Below, piece by piece: positions 7,870 through 16,893 of a DNA stretch of 64,000 nucleotides. Origin of the DNA: Leisingera sp. ANG-Vp (GTDB lineage Bacteria; Pseudomonadota; Alphaproteobacteria; Rhodobacterales; Rhodobacteraceae); contig NZ_JWLD01000023.1 of assembly GCF_000813725.1 (NCBI RefSeq), positions 30,934 to 94,933 of the forward strand, read 5' to 3'. The position numbers and the translations under genes were made by a program. Under the pieces are notes generated by a model, which saw nothing but the letters and a program-made list of their open reading frames with translations, searched no databases and was not told the DNA's origin. Each line of letters starts with the position of its first letter. The first letter of the stretch is position 1.

Positions 7870-9069
7870 ATGACACAGAAACCTTCCCCCATGAACATCG
7901 CTATCCTGTCGGGTGTGCGCACCGCTATCGGCGGCTTTGGAGGCGCGTTGTCGGGCATCGCGCCCTGCGAGCTGGCCACCAAGGTTGCGGCTGAAGCGAT
8001 CTCACGCGCAAACATTGCACCTGAACAGGTTGAAACCAGCGTGTTCGGCAATGTGATCCATACCGAGCCGCGCGACATGTACATCAGCCGCGTTGCCGCA
8101 ATCGGCGCAGGCGTGCCCGAGACCGCGCCGGCCCTGACCTTGAACCGCCTCTGCGGCAGCGGCCTGCAGGCGGTGGTGACTGCGGCCGAGCAAATCGCCC
8201 TGGGCAACGCAAGCATCGCGCTGGCAGGCGGGGCCGAGAGCATGAGCCGCGCAGGCCATATGATGAGCGCCTCCCGGTTCGGTGCGAAAATGGGCGATGT
8301 CACCGCCGTCGACATGATGACCGGGGCACTGACCGATCCATTCGGCAACGGCCATATGGGTATCACAGCGGAAAACATCGCCGAGCGCCTGGAGATCAGC
8401 CGCGAAACCCAGGACGAACTGGCCGTCGAAAGCCACCACCGCGCATCCACTGCGATTGAGGCAGGCTACTTCAAAGAGCAGATCCTGCCGGTTGAGCTGA
8501 AGTCGCGCAAAGGCGTGATCCTGTTTGACACCGACGAGCACGTGCGCTGGGACGTGAAACCCGAAGACATGTCCAAACTGCGCCCGGCCTTCAAAAAGGA
8601 CGGCGGCGTGACTGCGGGCAATGCCTCGGGTATCAATGACGGCGCCGCTGCACTGGTTCTGGCAATGGCAGATGCCACCGATGCAGCGCCGCTGGCGGTG
8701 ATCCGTGCAGCCTCCGTGGGCGGTGTCGCGCCTGAGGTCATGGGGCTTGGCCCGATCCCGGCCACAAACAAGGCGCTGGAAATCGCAGGCCTCACCATTG
8801 CGGACCTCTCGGTCATTGAAAGCAACGAAGCCTTCGCCGCGCAGGCCTGCGGCGTTGCCCAGGAGCTGGGCTTTCCGGCAGAGATCACCAACCCCAACGG
8901 CGGCGCAATTGCGCTTGGCCACCCGGTTGGCGCTTCCGGTGCCGTCATCCTGATCAAGCTGATCTATGAGCTGCGCCGCACCGGCGGCCGCTATGGCCTG
9001 GCCACCATGTGCATTGGCGGCGGCCAGGGCATTGCCGTGATTGTTGAAAACCCCGAGGCGGCAAAATGA
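7870..9069 (+). CDS. Acetyl-CoA acetyltransferase / 3-oxoacyl-CoA thiolase
   Basis: A protein of 399 residues with all thiolase landmarks: nucleophilic Cys in LNRLCGSGLQAV (about residue 90), His in NGGAIALGHPVGASGA (about 350) and the second Cys in CIGGGQGIAV (about 380). It catalyses thiolytic cleavage of a 3-oxoacyl-CoA to acetyl-CoA plus a shortened acyl-CoA, or the reverse condensation. ATG 7870 has AGGAAAA upstream. An earlier in-frame codon at 7828 has no family support. It overlaps the 3-hydroxyacyl-CoA dehydrogenase gene by ATGA. The pair is the last two steps of a beta-oxidation turn in the ThDP-lyase operon. Confidence 0.95.
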   Translation: MTQKPSPMNIAILSGVRTAIGGFGGALSGIAPCELATKVAAEAISRANIAPEQVETSVFGNVIHTEPRDMYISRVAAIGAGVPETAPALTLNRLCGSGLQAVVTAAEQIALGNASIALAGGAESMSRAGHMMSASRFGAKMGDVTAVDMMTGALTDPFGNGHMGITAENIAERLEISRETQDELAVESHHRASTAIEAGYFKEQILPVELKSRKGVILFDTDEHVRWDVKPEDMSKLRPAFKKDGGVTAGNASGINDGAAALVLAMADATDAAPLAVIRAASVGGVAPEVMGLGPIPATNKALEIAGLTIADLSVIESNEAFAAQACGVAQELGFPAEITNPNGGAIALGHPVGASGAVILIKLIYELRRTGGRYGLATMCIGGGQGIAVIVENPEAAK

Positions 9070-10157
9070 CCATGAAGACAATCGGAGTACTGGGCGCAGG
9101 CACCATGGGCAGCGGCATTGCGCTGTCGGCGGTGATGGGCGGCTATCAGGCGGTTCTGTCGGACAATTCCGGCGCCGCCCTGGACCGGGCGCAGACCAAA
9201 CTGGCCAAATACCTGGCCCGGCAGGTCGAAAAGGAACGGATCACCCAAGCCGAGGCCGAGGCCGCCTCTGCCCGCCTGGCCACCGTCAAAACGATGGACG
9301 GGCTGGCCGAGGCCGATCTGGTGATTGAGGCGGTGTTCGAAGATCTCGCCGTCAAACGCGGCGCCTTTACCCAGCTGGAGGCCATTGTCCGGAACGATAC
9401 GGTGCTGGCCACCAACACCAGCGCATTGAAAGTCGGCGACATCGCCGAGGCCCTGACGCACAAGGGCCGGTTCTGCGGCATGCATTATTTCAGCCCTGCC
9501 GAGATCAATCCGGTGGTCGAATTGATCCGCGGCGCGGAAACCTCAGACGCTGCGATCGACGCCGTGCTGCCGTTCCTGGCTCAGACCCGCAAGATCGCGA
9601 TCCGCTGCAAAGACCAAAGCGGCTTTGCCCTGAACCGCTTCTTCTGCCCCTACACCAACGAGGCGGTGCGCTGCCTGGAAGAGGGCATGGGCAGCACTGC
9701 CCAGATCGACGCGGTGGTGAAATCGGCGCTTGGCGTGGCCATCGGCCCCTTTGCGGTGATGAATATCGTCAAGCCCTTCATCAATCTCAGCGCAGTGCAG
9801 ACCCTATCGCACCTGGGGGCCTTCTATGCCCCGGCTGTTCTGTTTCAGCAGGTTGGCACCGCCAAGCAGGACTGGGAGATCGACGCTGAATTCACCCCGC
9901 TGGCTCCGGCGCAGGCGGCAGCAGTGTCCGGCCGTATCCGCGGTGCAATCTTTTATGCGGTGCTGGACGAGATCTCCGAGGGCGTAGCCTCGCCTGAGGA
10001 CATCGACGCAGGCGCGCAAAAGGCTTTTACCTTTGCCAAAGGCCCGGCGGCAATGATGCGCGAGCTGGGTTTTGAGGAGACCACGCGCCTGCTGAAGGGC
10101 GTGAGCCCCAATGGCACGGCGCGGCTTCAGGACGCTCTGGGCGCTCTCCTGGGATAG
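9066..10157 (+). CDS. 3-hydroxyacyl-CoA dehydrogenase
   Basis: A protein of 363 residues with an N-terminal Rossmann fold (IGVLGAGTMGSGIA, residues 5-18), the acidic-charge segment VIEAVFEDLAVK, and NTSALKVGDIA. The catalytic His is in GMHYFSPAEINPVVE (about residue 140), followed by helical C-terminal domains. It oxidises an L-3-hydroxyacyl-CoA with NAD+ and hands the product to the adjacent thiolase. The start overlaps the thiolase stop (ATGA). A second ATG two codons on is also possible. It is the last gene of the operon, followed 28 bases later by a strong intrinsic terminator. It is longer than the 280-residue short forms because of an extra C-terminal helical segment. Confidence 0.93.
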   Translation: MTMKTIGVLGAGTMGSGIALSAVMGGYQAVLSDNSGAALDRAQTKLAKYLARQVEKERITQAEAEAASARLATVKTMDGLAEADLVIEAVFEDLAVKRGAFTQLEAIVRNDTVLATNTSALKVGDIAEALTHKGRFCGMHYFSPAEINPVVELIRGAETSDAAIDAVLPFLAQTRKIAIRCKDQSGFALNRFFCPYTNEAVRCLEEGMGSTAQIDAVVKSALGVAIGPFAVMNIVKPFINLSAVQTLSHLGAFYAPAVLFQQVGTAKQDWEIDAEFTPLAPAQAAAVSGRIRGAIFYAVLDEISEGVASPEDIDAGAQKAFTFAKGPAAMMRELGFEETTRLLKGVSPNGTARLQDALGALLG

Positions 10158-10185
10158 AGCCACCGCCCCCCTCTCCCCCGACTTT

Positions 10186-10212
10186 CAGGCGCCTTCGGGC
10201 GCCTGTTTTTTT
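10186..10212 (+). terminator. Rho-independent terminator after 3-hydroxyacyl-CoA dehydrogenase
   Basis: A perfect 8-bp stem (CAGGCGCC / GGCGCCTG) closes a TTCG tetraloop and is followed by seven T residues. It lies 28 bases after the operon's last stop codon. It also separates this operon from the convergent DmdA-like gene. Confidence 0.93.
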
Positions 10213-10335
10213 GCCGGCGGTGACTGGCCAACACATGACGGCCGCCCCAGCAAAGCACAAAGGATGACAGCGCGCCGGGCAGACCACGGCGCGCCGTCTA
10301 GATGTTCTGCTGCAAGAAGAGCCGCATGCTATGGT

Positions 10336-11448
10336 TTATTCAATCGGCAGCTTGGCAATCCTGCCCGGGCGCTCAAGCTCATCCGGTGTCAGCACTGTCA
10401 GCTCCTGGCCGATATCCCAGAAACCGCGGTCGATCAGCGACAGACCAACATTTGCCTCTAAACGCGGCGACCACACGCCCGAGGTGATCTGCCCCACCTG
10501 GCGGTCCCCCACCATCACCGGCCAGGGTTTGGAGCAGGTCGGCACCCTGCCGCCGCCAAAGACGATACCGCGGATTTCGCGGGAGACACCTTCCTCCGCG
10601 ATCCGCTGCAAAGCCGCCAGGCCGATGCAATCCACTGAGCCGTCCAGCTTGATGAACTTGGCCATGTCGTATTCCAGCGGGTTGTTCTCGCGGGTCATCT
10701 CGTTGCCGTAAGAGAACAAACCGCCTTCGATACGTTCAATCAGGTTGGGGCAGCCGGGTGTAATACTGAAGGCCTGGCCTGCTTCCCAAAGCGTGTCCCA
10801 TAGGTCGTGGCCCAGCGAGCTGTCGTCCAGGTAGATCTCAAATCCGCCCTGGCGGGAATACCCCGAACGCGCAATCACCTGGCTGGTGCCGCGGAAATCA
10901 AAGCGCTTGTATTTAAAGAAGCCGATGCTGCGGATCTCCTCGCCAAAGACTGAAGCCATCAGGTCTTCGGCCTTGGGCCCCTGCACCGCCAGCGGCGACA
11001 CGTCGGGCTCGTCAATCTGCACGTCAAAGCCTTTGGCCTCGGCCAGGCCAAGCGCATAGAGCAGCACGTCGCTGTCGGCGATGGACAGCCAGAAGCGGTC
11101 ATCTGCGATCTTCAGCATGACGGGGTCATTGATCAGCCCGCCATCGCGGTCGACGATCGGGATGTAGTAGCAATCGCCGATCTTGGCGGTTGAAATCCTG
11201 CGCGGGGTCATCCACTGCACCAAACGCTCGGCATCCGGGCCGGCAATCTGCACCTGGCGCTGGCAGGAGACGTCCCAGAGCTGCACATGTTCCCGCAGAT
11301 GCCAGTAATCTTCTTCGATAGAAGGCTGAAACGCCTTGGGCAGCAGCATGTGATTGACAACCGAGAACCCGCGCACGCCGGCCTGTTCGACACGGTCGGT
11401 GTAAGGGGTGCGGCGGATGCGCCGGGACATGTTCAAACCATCAGCCAT
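10336..11448 (-). CDS. DmdA/GcvT-family THF-dependent methyltransferase (DMSP demethylase-like)
   Basis: A protein of 370 residues of the aminomethyltransferase (GcvT) family. It resembles DMSP demethylase DmdA throughout: N-terminal RRIRRTPYTDRVEQAGVRGF and NHMLLP, then VDRDGGLINDPV, PDVSPLAVQGPKAEDLM, ARSGYSRQGGFEIY, GCPNLIERIE and SYGNEMTRENNP. Family members transfer a methyl group from a sulfonium or amine to tetrahydrofolate. Length matches DmdA (about 365). AGGAAA precedes ATG 11448. It is the last gene of the ABC-importer/FMN-dehydrogenase operon. No dmdBCD genes are near. It may be a DmdA of another clade or a paralogue acting on a different methylated substrate; sequence alone does not decide. 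Cytoplasmic. Confidence 0.8.
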   Translation of the reverse strand: MADGLNMSRRIRRTPYTDRVEQAGVRGFSVVNHMLLPKAFQPSIEEDYWHLREHVQLWDVSCQRQVQIAGPDAERLVQWMTPRRISTAKIGDCYYIPIVDRDGGLINDPVMLKIADDRFWLSIADSDVLLYALGLAEAKGFDVQIDEPDVSPLAVQGPKAEDLMASVFGEEIRSIGFFKYKRFDFRGTSQVIARSGYSRQGGFEIYLDDSSLGHDLWDTLWEAGQAFSITPGCPNLIERIEGGLFSYGNEMTRENNPLEYDMAKFIKLDGSVDCIGLAALQRIAEEGVSREIRGIVFGGGRVPTCSKPWPVMVGDRQVGQITSGVWSPRLEANVGLSLIDRGFWDIGQELTVLTPDELERPGRIAKLPIE

Positions 11449-11597
11449 TTTGGGTTTCCTCGTACTTAGCTGAACCCCCGGCCGCAGCAGGCCGGGAGAG
11501 GAGTTTCAATTCTGTGGTGAACGGACAAAGGCCTGGATGGGGAACCGGCGCGTCCGGATTTGCGGTTCGGGAAAGGGGCATCATTGCGGCACCTGCC

Positions 11598-12806
11598 TCA
11601 GCAGTCATTGGCAGCCGCGGCTGCCAATGCGGGAATGGGATCGGGCCAGGCATCGGTATGGCGGTGCGCAAGCATTGCGGCGGATACCTTGCCAATATCG
11701 TTCTGCCCGGTTTGGGCCAGCACTATGCTCGTTTCCTCAGTCAGCAACCGGACCAGAGCGTTGACGCCCCGGGCGCCTTCGGCACCGGCGGCATGCAGGA
11801 AAGGGCGGCCCAGCATGACGAAATCCGCACCCAGCGCCAGCGCCTTGATGATGTCTTCGCCGTTGCGCACTCCGCTGTCGAAGATCAGCGGATAATCCGC
11901 GCCGACCGCGCTGCGGATGCGGGGCAGGATGTCGATGGCGGCAGGCGCGCTGTCCAGCTGGCGGCCGCCATGGTTGGACACATAGATCGCATCGGCACCC
12001 GCCTGTTTGATCCGCTGGGCATCGGCGGCAGAGGTTACGCCCTTGATGATCAGCTTGCCCTTCCAGATCCCGCGCAGCCGGTCGAGGAAACCCCAGTCGG
12101 CCCCCGCCCGGCTGGCCCCGCGGTCGAAGCGGGAGCCGCCGCCTGCGGTTTTGAAGTTCTTCGGCTCCGGCGCGCCTGCCTGCAGCGAAGCCCATGCCCA
12201 GCGGGGGTGGGTGGCAAAATCCCAGAACTGCCGGGGACCTATGCGGAAAGGCATCTGAAAGCCGTTGCGCAGATCGCGCACCCGGCGCGAGACCTGCGGC
12301 ACATCCACCGTCAGCAGAAGGTTCTGGTATCCGGCCTTGCGGGCACGCTCGACCATTTCCAGCGCCTGCTCAACCGGGCCGCCGACGTAAAGCTGGAACC
12401 AGGCGTTGTCCCCGGCCCACTCCCGCATCTCCTCGATAGAGCTGGAGGCGGCGGTAGACAGGCAAACCGGAATATTGAAACCGCGCGCGGCGCGGGCAAA
12501 AGCCAGATCGGCGTTGGGCCAGGCCAGGTTGCACATGCCCATCGGCGCAATGCCGAACGGACGGTCAAAGGCTTGCTCCAGAAAGCTGGTTGAGAGATTG
12601 CGCTCGGCAACATCCGCCATCACCCGCGGCTGCAGCGTGATCTCGTCAAACCGCGCGCAGTTGCGCGCACAGGCCACCTCGCGGCCCGCCGCACCTTCAA
12701 TGAAATCATGCACCAGCTTGGGCTGGCGGCGCTTGGCCAGCCTCATTGCATCCTCGGTCGAGAAGATGCGGCTGCCTTTGCTGGATAGATCGTCTGCCGG
12801 ACTCAT
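11598..12806 (-). CDS. FMN-dependent 2-hydroxyacid dehydrogenase/oxidase
   Basis: A protein of 402 residues of the lactate dehydrogenase (LldD)/glycolate oxidase family. Visible features are FGIAPMGMCNLA, WFQLYVGG, LTVDVPQVSRR, the flavin-contacting Lys in KLIIKGV, and the catalytic His279 in SNHGGRQLD. The tyrosine equivalent to Tyr24 of spinach glycolate oxidase appears to be Phe35 (VHDFIEG), so substrate-carboxylate binding may differ. It oxidises an L-2-hydroxyacid to a 2-oxoacid. A close paralogue at 32361-33467 shares the MPFRIGPRQF and HPRW segments. It lies between the ABC ATPase and the DmdA-like gene in one minus-strand operon. Substrate unknown. Confidence 0.88.
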   Translation of the reverse strand: MSPADDLSSKGSRIFSTEDAMRLAKRRQPKLVHDFIEGAAGREVACARNCARFDEITLQPRVMADVAERNLSTSFLEQAFDRPFGIAPMGMCNLAWPNADLAFARAARGFNIPVCLSTAASSSIEEMREWAGDNAWFQLYVGGPVEQALEMVERARKAGYQNLLLTVDVPQVSRRVRDLRNGFQMPFRIGPRQFWDFATHPRWAWASLQAGAPEPKNFKTAGGGSRFDRGASRAGADWGFLDRLRGIWKGKLIIKGVTSAADAQRIKQAGADAIYVSNHGGRQLDSAPAAIDILPRIRSAVGADYPLIFDSGVRNGEDIIKALALGADFVMLGRPFLHAAGAEGARGVNALVRLLTEETSIVLAQTGQNDIGKVSAAMLAHRHTDAWPDPIPALAAAAANDC

Positions 12807-12904
12807 GCGGAGCCTCCGGGGATTGGGCGCACCTCTCCCGTCCGGAGCAGGGAGGCACTCCGGTCAGGTTCGGCTGTTGGCGTTTTCAGGGCGCAGGCCG
12901 CGGC

Positions 12905-14974
12905 CTAGGCACTCAGGGTTTCTTTCGGGGTTTCATCGCTTCGGGCTTCATCAACTTGCAGCCGGTTCAGTTCTTCCAGGCTGATGTGGCACCGCACGGC
13001 GTGCCCATTGGGCTGCTGCTGCCAGGGCGGGCTGTCAGTGTCGCAAATGGCGCCTAGCTTGCGCGGGCAGCGCCGCTGGAACGGGCAGCCCTGTGCAGGC
13101 GGCGCCAGTTCAATCACGTCATCCGCGGTCAGCTTGGGGGCATAGTCGGGGTCAGGTTCCAGAACCGCCCCCAGCAGCACCTCGGTGTAAGGGTGGGATG
13201 GAAGCGCGTAAACATCCTCAGATGGCCCGATTTCGCAAAGACGCCCTTGATACAGTACCGCAACCCGGTCTGACAGGGCACGCACCACCGCAAGATCGTG
13301 AGACACGAACACATAAGTTGTGCCCTGCTCCTGCTTCAGCTCGTTCAGAAGATCCAGCACTGCTGCCTGAACCGACACATCCAGCGCCGATGTCACCTCG
13401 TCGCACAGCACAAGTTCCGGCTCTGCTGCAAAGGCGCGCGCCACGGCGACACGCTGCTTCTCGCCGCCCGACAGCTGGCTCGGCAGACGGGTCATGTAGT
13501 GCGCCCCCAGACGAACCCGCTCCAAGAGCTCGGCACTGCGGTCGTGCAGCGCTTGGCCCTTCAGACCGAAATAGAGCTTCAGCGGCTGTTCCAGGATCTC
13601 GGCGATGGTGTGGCGCGGGTTCATACTGTCGTCCGGGTTCTGGAAGATCAGCTGAATGCGGCGCAGGTGATCATTGCTGCGCCTTTCCACTTCCTGCGGC
13701 AGATGCCCGCCGTCGCCAAAAGTGATCTCGCCGCCCGCCGGCGGCAGCAGGCCTGCGATGGACTTCAGTATGGTGGATTTCCCACTGCCGGATTCCCCGA
13801 CCAGCCCCAGCGTCTCGCCGCGCTTCATCGCAACCGAGATACCGTCCACAGTGACCGGGCGGGTGTCCTCTTTGCCCAGCAGCTTTTCAATCAGCCCCTG
13901 TTTGGCATAGCTGATCGAAACCTTATCAAGCGCCAGAGCCGCCGGTGCATTTGGATCGGATCGTTCCGGATCGGCTCCTGTTGAGGTCATCGGCAGCTGG
14001 TTCGCCTGTTCAGCATGGTGGCAGCGCGACATCGCTCCGCCGGGGCCGGCAGCCAGCGGCGGGCGGCTGCTGCGGCAAAGACCGCTGGCAATTCCGCAGC
14101 GGTCTACAAAGGCACAGCCTGCCCCTGCTTTGCCCGGAGCCGGCGGGCGGCCGTCCAAAGCAGTGGGCAGATGCGGGTCGCTCAGCTTGGGGATCGAGGC
14201 CAGCAGGCCGCGGGCATAGGGGTGCGTCGGAGCGGTCAGCACCTGCTTTGCGGTGCTCTCCAGCACCACTTCGCCAGCATACATCACCACAACCCGGTCG
14301 CAGACACGGGCAATCGCGCCCAGATCATGGCTGACATAGACCATGGCCATGCCGGTTTCCGCTGCCAGATCCCGCAGGAGTTCCAGAATATGGGCCTGAG
14401 TGGTCACATCCAGGCCGGTAGTCGGCTCGTCAAGCAGCAGCGCATCCGGCTCACCTGCCAGTGCCATCGCAATGGCAACCCGCTGCTGCTGGCCCCCGGA
14501 CAGTTCATGCGGGAATCGTGCGTAAATCGCCTCAGGATCCGGCAGCCGGACCTGACCCAGCAGCTCCAGCACCCGGGCCCGGTACTGCGCCTGATCCAGC
14601 TTGCTGTGCAGCCTCAAGGCCTCAGTCAGCTGCGCACCGATCCGCAAGGTCGGGGTCAGCGACTGGCCCGAGTTCTGCGGCACCAGGCCCAGCTTGCCGC
14701 CGCGGATATGCTCCAGCGACTTGCGGCTCTGGCTGAACATGTCGTCGCCGTTGAAGTGGCTGGACCCGTTCAGAACCCGCAGGCCGCGTTTCAGATAGCC
14801 CATGGCGGCCAGCGCCAAGGTGCTTTTGCCGGATCCGCTTTCACCCACCAGCCCGACACTTTCGCCAGGGCGTACAGAAAGGTCGATATTTCTGAGAACC
14901 GGCAGTGTGGAACCGGACAGGCCGGTGAAGCCGATGGAGATATCCTGGATATCGATGATAGGAGCAGCAGTCAT
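12905..14974 (-). CDS. Fused double ABC ATPase of a dipeptide/oligopeptide-type importer (DppD-DppF)
   Basis: A protein of 689 residues carrying two complete nucleotide-binding domains. The first has GLVGESGSGKST near residue 40 and LSGGQQQRV. The second has GLVGESGSGKST near 390 and LSGGEKQRV. Each ends in the Cys-rich oligopeptide-transporter C-terminal segment (CAFVDRC and CPFQRRCPRKLG). The fusion replaces separate DppD and DppF subunits. ATG 14974 is chosen; it starts one base after the permease stop. It energises import by the two permeases and binding protein encoded just upstream. Downstream in the operon are the FMN dehydrogenase and the DmdA-like gene. Confidence 0.95.
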   Translation of the reverse strand: MTAAPIIDIQDISIGFTGLSGSTLPVLRNIDLSVRPGESVGLVGESGSGKSTLALAAMGYLKRGLRVLNGSSHFNGDDMFSQSRKSLEHIRGGKLGLVPQNSGQSLTPTLRIGAQLTEALRLHSKLDQAQYRARVLELLGQVRLPDPEAIYARFPHELSGGQQQRVAIAMALAGEPDALLLDEPTTGLDVTTQAHILELLRDLAAETGMAMVYVSHDLGAIARVCDRVVVMYAGEVVLESTAKQVLTAPTHPYARGLLASIPKLSDPHLPTALDGRPPAPGKAGAGCAFVDRCGIASGLCRSSRPPLAAGPGGAMSRCHHAEQANQLPMTSTGADPERSDPNAPAALALDKVSISYAKQGLIEKLLGKEDTRPVTVDGISVAMKRGETLGLVGESGSGKSTILKSIAGLLPPAGGEITFGDGGHLPQEVERRSNDHLRRIQLIFQNPDDSMNPRHTIAEILEQPLKLYFGLKGQALHDRSAELLERVRLGAHYMTRLPSQLSGGEKQRVAVARAFAAEPELVLCDEVTSALDVSVQAAVLDLLNELKQEQGTTYVFVSHDLAVVRALSDRVAVLYQGRLCEIGPSEDVYALPSHPYTEVLLGAVLEPDPDYAPKLTADDVIELAPPAQGCPFQRRCPRKLGAICDTDSPPWQQQPNGHAVRCHISLEELNRLQVDEARSDETPKETLSA

Positions 14975-14975
14975 G

Positions 14976-15860
14976 TTACACCGGAGCCTTCTGTGCGCGG
15001 TCGATGCCCAGGGCCTTGGCCAATGCATCCGCCGTCAAATTGATCCCAATGATGAGAGAGGACAGCGCGATCACCGGGCCCAGTACGCCCCAGGGGGCAA
15101 AGGACATGTAGCCGCGGGCATCCGAAATCATCAGCCCCCAGTCCGGCGCCGGCGGCGAGACACCGAAGCCCAGGAAGGACAGCGAGGAGAACGCCAGCAG
15201 CATCCAGCTCCAGCGCATCGCGCCTTCGACCATCAGCGTATCCAGCACATTGGGCAGCAGCTCGCGGCGCATGATGGTCAGCCGCTTGTGACCGCGCGCA
15301 CGGGCTGCCGAGACGAAGTCGCGGGCTACCACGTCATGGGTTGCAGCGCGGGCGATGCGGATCACCGGGATACCGTAAAAGAACGCCAGCGTCGGGATCA
15401 GAACCTCGATACCTGTGCCGAAGGTCACGATCAGCACCAGCATCTTGAGGATCCAGGGCAGCGATAGGAAAGCATCCACAAAGCGCATCAGTACCTCATC
15501 CACCCGGCCGCCGATCAGGCCGAAGAAGATGCCGACCATGCCGCCCCAGAACACGGCGACCGGGGTGGCGATGCCAGTGACCAGGATCGCCTCGCGCCCG
15601 CCCTGGATGGTGCGGCTGAACACATCGCGGCCCAGGTGATCAGTGCCGAGCCAATGGCTGGCGTCCGGCCCGGCCAGCATCATGGCTGCATTCATTTCCT
15701 TGTAGTCATAGGGCGACAGGTACGGGCTGATCAGTGCCATGATCAGATGGGCCGCAACCAGCCCCAGCCCTAAGGCGCCGGAGGGGCGCGAGATCACATC
15801 TCCCAGCACACCGGTAAAGCGGCTGAGCGCGGTGTTTTGCGGAACAGCGGTCGTACTCAC
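14976..15860 (-). CDS. ABC importer permease, DppC type
   Basis: A protein of 294 residues with an N-terminal DppC/OppC anchor (LGLGLVAAHLIMALISPYLS), the LGTDHLGRDVFSR motif typical of DppC, and five further membrane segments. The EAA loop lies around RAATHDVVARDFVSAARARG. The start is GTG 15860 with AGGAAG about 8 bases upstream; no ATG fits. It is 4 bases downstream of the DppB-type permease and 1 base upstream of the ATPase, a tight operon. It forms the inner-membrane channel with the partner permease. Confidence 0.93.
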   Translation of the reverse strand: MSTTAVPQNTALSRFTGVLGDVISRPSGALGLGLVAAHLIMALISPYLSPYDYKEMNAAMMLAGPDASHWLGTDHLGRDVFSRTIQGGREAILVTGIATPVAVFWGGMVGIFFGLIGGRVDEVLMRFVDAFLSLPWILKMLVLIVTFGTGIEVLIPTLAFFYGIPVIRIARAATHDVVARDFVSAARARGHKRLTIMRRELLPNVLDTLMVEGAMRWSWMLLAFSSLSFLGFGVSPPAPDWGLMISDARGYMSFAPWGVLGPVIALSSLIIGINLTADALAKALGIDRAQKAPV

Positions 15861-15864
15861 GGGC

Positions 15865-16839
15865 TTACTTCCTTGTATAGAGGGTGCGCAGGCGGGGGTT
15901 GGCGATCATTGTCAGCATGTCGGCTGTCAGGTTCACGAAGACGTAGACAGTGGCAACAATCAGGGCGAGCGCCTGCACCACCGGCAGGTCCCGGTCAGAG
16001 ATCGCATCGATCATCATCCGTCCCAGGCCCGGGTAGTTGAACACCACTTCGATCACCACCACGCCGCCCAGCAGCCAGGCAATGGTCAGCGCCACCACAT
16101 TGATGGCGGGCAGCAGCGCATTGGGCAGCGCGTGGCGGAACACCATCTGCCAGTATGGCACGCCTTTCAGGGTGGCCATCTGGATATAGTCGCCGTTCAT
16201 CACCTCGATCACCGATGAGCGCACCATGCGCAGAATATGCGCCGTCATCACCATCGACAGGACAATCACCGGCAGGATGATTTCCGGGAAGAACTCAGCC
16301 ACAGGCGCATCAGCGGAGGTCAGGACAATCCCGGGCAGCCAGCCCAGCCAGACGGAGAACAGCAGGATCAGGACCGTCGCCGAGACAAACTCCGGGATGG
16401 TCATTGCAAAAATTGCTGCGGTCGAGACGATCAGGTCTGCCGGGCGATCCCGCCACAAACCTGCAATGACGCCCAGAACAATTGCCAGCGGCACACCGGT
16501 CAGCAGCGCACAGGCAGCCAGCAGCAGCGAATTGCCCAGCCGCGCCCCGACCAGGGAGCCGATGCTGTCCTCGCCATTGGCCGACATCCCCAGATTGCCC
16601 TGCAGAGCATTTGCAGCCCACTCAAGATAACGTTCAGCGGCCGGGCGGTTCAGCCCCAGTTCTTCACGGCAGTTTTCCAGAATCTTGCCTTGCGCCTCGC
16701 GCTCCAGGAAGGCGGTACAGGCATCGCCGGGCAGGAATTCGACACCGGCAAAGATGATAAGCGAGACAAGCGCCACGGTGATGAGACCCAGAAAGAGCCG
16801 CCGGATAAACATGCGCAACATGGGAGTGATACCTTGCAT
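15865..16839 (-). CDS. ABC importer permease, DppB type
   Basis: A protein of 324 residues: N-terminal membrane segment (RLFLGLITVALVSLIIFAGV), a periplasmic loop with FLPGDACTAF and ELGLNRPAAERYLEW, then five membrane segments. The EAA-type motif lies in VIEVMNGDYIQMATLKGVP, followed by HALPNALLPAI, the DppB/OppB signature. ATG 16839 is used, but ATG 16821 (MLRMF) would also work, since AAGG lies upstream of it. It pairs with the DppC-type permease. Located 54 bases after the binding-protein gene. Confidence 0.93.
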   Translation of the reverse strand: MQGITPMLRMFIRRLFLGLITVALVSLIIFAGVEFLPGDACTAFLEREAQGKILENCREELGLNRPAAERYLEWAANALQGNLGMSANGEDSIGSLVGARLGNSLLLAACALLTGVPLAIVLGVIAGLWRDRPADLIVSTAAIFAMTIPEFVSATVLILLFSVWLGWLPGIVLTSADAPVAEFFPEIILPVIVLSMVMTAHILRMVRSSVIEVMNGDYIQMATLKGVPYWQMVFRHALPNALLPAINVVALTIAWLLGGVVVIEVVFNYPGLGRMMIDAISDRDLPVVQALALIVATVYVFVNLTADMLTMIANPRLRTLYTRK

Positions 16840-16893
16840 TCAGGGAGGCGCCCCGCCGATCCACATGCGGGGCGCGAAGGTACGGCCTGCAGA

